64,000 nt of DNA from assembly GCA_907163345.1 (NCBI GenBank), contig CAJQUN010000003.1, positions 28,225,879-28,289,878 on the forward strand, written 5' to 3'. A model generated the notes under the pieces. It was not told where the DNA came from. It did not search any database and worked only from the letters and a program-made list of their open reading frames with translations. Positions 60,501 to 64,000 of this stretch are shown here, in pieces. Positions within the stretch are counted from its first letter, which is position 1, and every line of letters begins with the position of its first letter. The DNA comes from Haberlea rhodopensis. Taxonomy: Eukaryota > Streptophyta > Magnoliopsida > Lamiales > Gesneriaceae. A program made the position numbers and the translations under genes.

Positions 60501-63500
60501 AGGAAACTTTGATGTTGGAAAGGCCTTTGGATGGGCATTATTCGGAGAAAATTTGTACAGATCATTGATGAGGTGGCCGCGATGAAGGACATTCTCCGAG
60601 TATGCCTTTACAAGAAAGTAATTAGCATGAAACTCAAAATATACATTATTATCAACACAAAAACAATGGACAGAGAGGAGATTTTGTTTAATTTGAGGGA
60701 CAAGCAGAATATTATTTAGAACAAAAGACTGGGAGGAGGTAGAGATCTTAGAAGAGCCAACTTTTGTGATGTGCAAACCTTGATCGTTACCAATTTGAAG
60801 CTGATTCGACGCTGCATAATCATCACTTTTGATGGTTAATTGATTCATTTCATTTGTGATGTGGTGAGTAGCTCCGGTATCAGCTGTCCATTCAGTTTGC
60901 CAGGAAGAATTAGAAGAATTATTAGTTGCAACCAAGGCCGGCCTAGGTTGTGGCCGAGAATCTGAATAATTGTTGTCAAAACGATGATAGCAACGACGTG
61001 CCAAATGTCCTGGTTTTTTCACAGACTTGACACACAATTTCGCTGCGTTGAGAGTTCAAAGAGTCGCGAGGTGATGGGTTACGCCCACGACCCCGAAAAT
61101 AACCACGGCCGCGAGTACTGGACTGATGAGTACGCTGCGCAACATGTGCTTCAGCAGGGGGAGGAGTAATTGGTGTATGATTGCGTGACAGACGAGATTC
61201 AGTAGTTACTAGCAAGGAGTAGACTTCCTCAATGGGGAGAGATTCAGAACGTGCATAAACTGATGAGACAAAGCTATCATAGTCATGACCGAGACCAGCA
61301 AGAATGTAGGAGATAACATCATCATTTGTCAAAGGTTGTCCATAAATAGCCGGTTCATCCGCCAATTTCTTAATGGAGAAGAAGTAATCACTAGCAGATT
61401 GACTTCTTTTCTTAGCATTTGCAAGTTGAGTGCGTATTTGCATGGTGCGTGCTCGTGATTTACAAGCAAAGTGCTTTTCATGAGCATGCCAAACCTCATA
61501 GAGGACAAAAGGGTGCTTAAAATCGTTTTATCTTTCCGTATCCAGAGGGAAAAAGCAGGGTTGGAAACGCAACTCACAGCACCAGTCGTGGAATCTGGTA
61601 CAGAGGTTTGAAGGGGTGGTGGCATGGATGTGCCATCCAAGTAGCCAAATAGGTTCTGGCCTTTGAAATAAGGTACTAACTGTGCTTTCCACAGAAGATA
61701 ATTATCGGGTATTAATTTGATTGTAGTGATCTTGGACATTGTGATGACAGAAGTTGGAAGGGAGGAGGAATTTTCATTGCTGACAGAGGAAGTCGCCGAT
61801 GAAGTCATGAAGAAGACGTTAGTCTTTGTGTGGCTCTAATACCATATAATAAATCAGATGAGAAAGATTTGTATTGGATTTCTTTCATATGAAAAGCATG
61901 TACATGAGTTTGCCTTATATAAACTTTAGTGTTTAACTAACTCCTATTTACATTGAAGATAAGATATCTATCAAACTTGTTATCTGATATCTATTATTTG
62001 TGTGTGATGTGATAAGATCCTTTGTGATCTTATTCCACTGATTGTGGAACTGAAGATTTGGTTGTTGATTCTTCTACATGGTGTTTATTATATTGTAAAA
62101 GTTTGCTCCTCTGAGACTTATTAAATACCAAGTTTTATCTTTTTGATCATTTCGGATTCCTATCACCTTCTTTCTTTTGCTACGAGGGCCTTTCTAATAT
62201 GTAAGAGGGAGTTAATAAACACATTGTATTCTCAAGTTGGTAATGTGGTAGAAACTGCGCTGCGGCTGGCTGGGTAGCAAGCGATTGTGGGTGATTAACT
62301 CCTTTGCTACCTGGTAATTTGCGTCATGTGTCATTGGCAAAATGCTATTTTTGTTTCTCAGTTTAGAATCAGTAGTTTTTCTGGCACAGTGTCTTCCCTT
62401 TCAAAAATTTCCTCTTTTAGAGGTTTTTTTCTTGCTTGTATGTTGCCAATTAGTGGAATTTGTCTCCTGATTATTGGAATCTTTACTATTTTGTCGAATT
62501 ATATATATGCTCATATTATATCAGTCAATGGCAGTCCATATCTGTGAAAATGATTTATTTAAAAATTAAAAGTAACTACTCTCTAATTAACTACCGTTTA
62601 ATCAATGGATTCATTAGTTTTTTTGTTTTTTGTAGATTATAACATGCTTGAGGATGTTAAACGAATTGCTGAATCTGCTCAGAGGAAGAGAGTTAAGTTG
62701 TGTGGGAATTATCACTTTAGGCTACCCTTTCCCCTCAAGAGTCTTCGGAGTGCTGCTGCTAGTAGGAGGATGAAAATCTTATTTCATTCTAATGGAATGT
62801 CAAAGAGAGAAATGAACAAGACATATTACAACAACAGGTATTTGCAATCTCACAAGTGCTGTGGGATAAAGGGTATTTTATGGTGGAATTTTCTGGTTTA
62901 GTTTTTGTTCAAGTGTAATTATTTCAGAAAACTATTTAGAAAAAAACTTCTAAAAGTTCGTAAGAGGTTTATCATGTAGTTTATGTAGTTTATTTTGTGT
63001 CATTCTTTAAACTGTTTGGTTTAAGAAAATTATATTTAAACCTATAACAAAAATTGATTGAAATTGGTTCCAGAAGTAACTGGACCCAAGGGAAGTTGCT
63101 AGAATGGGACTTGTTTGGTTCACTGAATTGATTCAGGATTATAGTGACTCGTCAATTTCGCATCAATTGGTAGTAGAGTTCCTTAGATTGCCTTTATACG
63201 ACAATTTTCCTTAACATATGGTGAAAAGAGAAAATTATGTATAATTTTGAAGGTTTGAAAACATATGCAAACTTTTCAGGCTGGTAATAATTATAAGACT
63301 AATCATGAGTATCTCCTTTCTCGGGTGACTATATATGCTTCCATTTGGTATCTTGTTTGGTGAAACTTTTACCTCTTGACTTCAAAAGATTTTGATACTC
63401 ATGAAGTTTGTTTCCAGGAAGAAATTCATTTCATGGACCATTGAGTGGCGGTTTCATTCGACGGATGTTGTGCTAGTTGACCATGGGTGAGGATCTTTAT

Positions 63501-64000
63501 GATCAGATTTCGAAAGAATTGTCTATGAACTCTGTATATTTTCTTTTTGTGAGACTATTTTTACACAGTTCAGTTCATGCATATAGTTTTGTATTTCACA
63601 AACAAGTTCTTCCACTGCAGAATACACGAGAATACAACTTTCGCTTCGGTGATTGAAAATCATCTAAAGCCTGGCCCTTGGAACCATAAATTGAAACAAT
63701 TTTGTGATGAGACTCTGGATTCTCTTAAATTTTTCGTCCGCAAATATCCGAAGGTTTTCTTTCTTTTGCATTATTTGTAACTCCTGTTAGTTTCATATCT
63801 GCCGTTAGATCTTGGGTAACTTTGTTACTTGATTCATTTCAAGTTAAAAGATTCATATTGCAATACAGCTTACCTTGGTAGACTTATATTTGCTATTACT
63901 CTTATAATGTTCTCTTAACTGCAGGGGCCAAAATCACCATTTTGTCAATTGGACATGAAGGCTCCAATTCGTGAGCAACTAGCGAATATGGTCATTTTAG
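57505..64000 (+). CDS. BCD1-like box C/D snoRNA assembly factor with HIT zinc finger, partial
   Basis: Five exons join in frame: 57505-57733, 62636-62837, 63418-63486, 63621-63753 and 63925 to the window end, where the gene continues. Exon 1 begins MEEKQEEPS after cagcc and encodes the HIT-type zinc finger: CEECKIKPSKYKCPGC, then CSLPCVSAHKQRTAC. Exon 2 has the basic segment VKRIAESAQRKRVKLCG; exons 3 to 5 encode ISWTIEWRFHSTDVVLVDHG, HLKPGPWNHKLKQFCDETLD and GPKSPFCQLDMKAPIREQLA, all typical of BCD1/ZNHIT6. In yeast and animals this protein is needed for assembly of box C/D snoRNPs in the nucleus. All introns are GT-AG. Intron 1 is ~4.9 kb because it holds a copia element. Confidence 0.93.
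58055..58287 (-). repeat. Copia-3 3' LTR (left)
   Basis: On the minus strand starts TGTAGAAGAATC and contains the TATA-like tttatataagg complement near 58120-58130. Confidence 0.93.
58189..61037 (-). pseudogene. pol: Copia-3 protease, integrase, RT and RNase H
   Basis: In order on the minus strand: protease TADTGATHHITNEMNQLT; integrase GAG-pre end and zinc motif (CKDCQLAKCHALP), core DLIFTDVWAPAPV, FLDDNSKFLWLFPLK, then in another frame GILHRISCPHTHQQMGSIER; a gap where the connector is shortened; RT WIYKIKCRADGSVECYKARL, IDTHNAFLHGVLTEDVYMTQ, YGLRQAPRAWFSRL, catalytic YVDDILITG; RNase H WCDNIGATYLTSNPMFHAR and DQLADSLTKAISPLRF. At least four frame changes; not functional. Confidence 0.9.
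60976..61808 (-). pseudogene. gag: Copia-3 gag
   Basis: Starts MTSSATSSVSNENSSS at 61808 with KLIPDNYLLWKAQLVPYFKG and LFGYLDGTSMPPP, the copia gag N-terminus. A frame change near 61440-61500 leads to RTQLANAKKRSQSASDYFFS, GHDYDSFVSSVYARSE and a basic RGRGYFRGRGRN stretch, ending in a zinc knuckle (CQVC, then PGHLARRCYHR in the next frame). The frame breaks at least twice. Confidence 0.9.
61847..62078 (-). repeat. Copia-3 5' LTR (right)
   Basis: Near-identical to the left LTR; bordered on its left by the primer-site complement and on its right by the target duplication. Confidence 0.93.

Larger units (their letters stand above)
58055..62078 (-). mobile_element. Copia-3: Ty1/copia element in BCD1 intron 1
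   Basis: Small LTRs 58055-58287 and 61847-62078 differ by under ten visible changes; the target duplication tggtg is at 58050-58054 and 62079-62083. Next to the right LTR is ggctctaatacca, the complement of a tRNA-iMet-type primer site (TGGTATTAGAGCC). The interior encodes gag to RNase H on the minus strand, opposite to BCD1. The LTR reads TG at its start but ends ATTTA or ATTA rather than CA. Pol is frameshifted. It is a different lineage from copia-1/2. Confidence 0.95.

Overview
This is nuclear DNA of a flowering plant, most likely a eudicot. The evidence is AT-rich sequence, many short introns with GT-AG borders, and plant-type LTR retrotransposons (Ty1/copia, Tekay-like chromovirus, Tat/Athila-like), a TRIM, Mutator, hAT and PIF/Harbinger-like elements. 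I cannot name the species. Only two host genes are supported. One is an AAK1/NAK-family protein kinase on the minus strand (coding 4044-7771, seven coding exons that join in frame to 685 residues, plus an inferred 5' UTR exon near 9248-9440). The other is the first five coding exons of a BCD1-like box C/D snoRNP assembly factor with a HIT zinc finger on the plus strand (57505 to the window end). Both carry a retrotransposon in an intron: a 601-bp TRIM in the kinase and a 4.0-kb copia element in BCD1.

The ~45 kb between the genes is a stack of mobile elements, most with target-site duplications (TSDs) readable by eye. Copia-1 (11017-35005, TSD cattt, minus) was split by a non-coding LARD-like element (15829-24541, TSD ggtag) and by a Tekay-like chromovirus (25214-34049, TSD aaacg). 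Its integrase region also holds ~715 bp of unrelated DNA with a mitochondrial atp1 fragment. Next come a Tat/Athila LTR with tRNA-Asp primer site and gag start (36387-38685), interrupted by a hAT MITE (37985-38333, 8-bp TSD). A decayed third chromovirus follows (38686-40862 and 46204-46678), split by copia-2 (40863-46203, TSD aaatt). Then there is a ~2.05-kb tandem duplication containing a Tat LTR fragment and a Mutator end (about 46700-50846), whose second unit runs into a complete Mutator-like element (50037-53691, 9-bp TSD). The remaining AT-rich DNA holds two MITE-like elements.

The most striking pattern is clusters of perfect or near-perfect palindromes built on CGATCGATCG in the U3 part of LTRs from unrelated lineages (two copia, two chromovirus). 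In three of the four the cluster lies just upstream of a recognisable TATA box. The flanking arms differ between families, yet remain mutually complementary in each. The LARD LTR lacks them.
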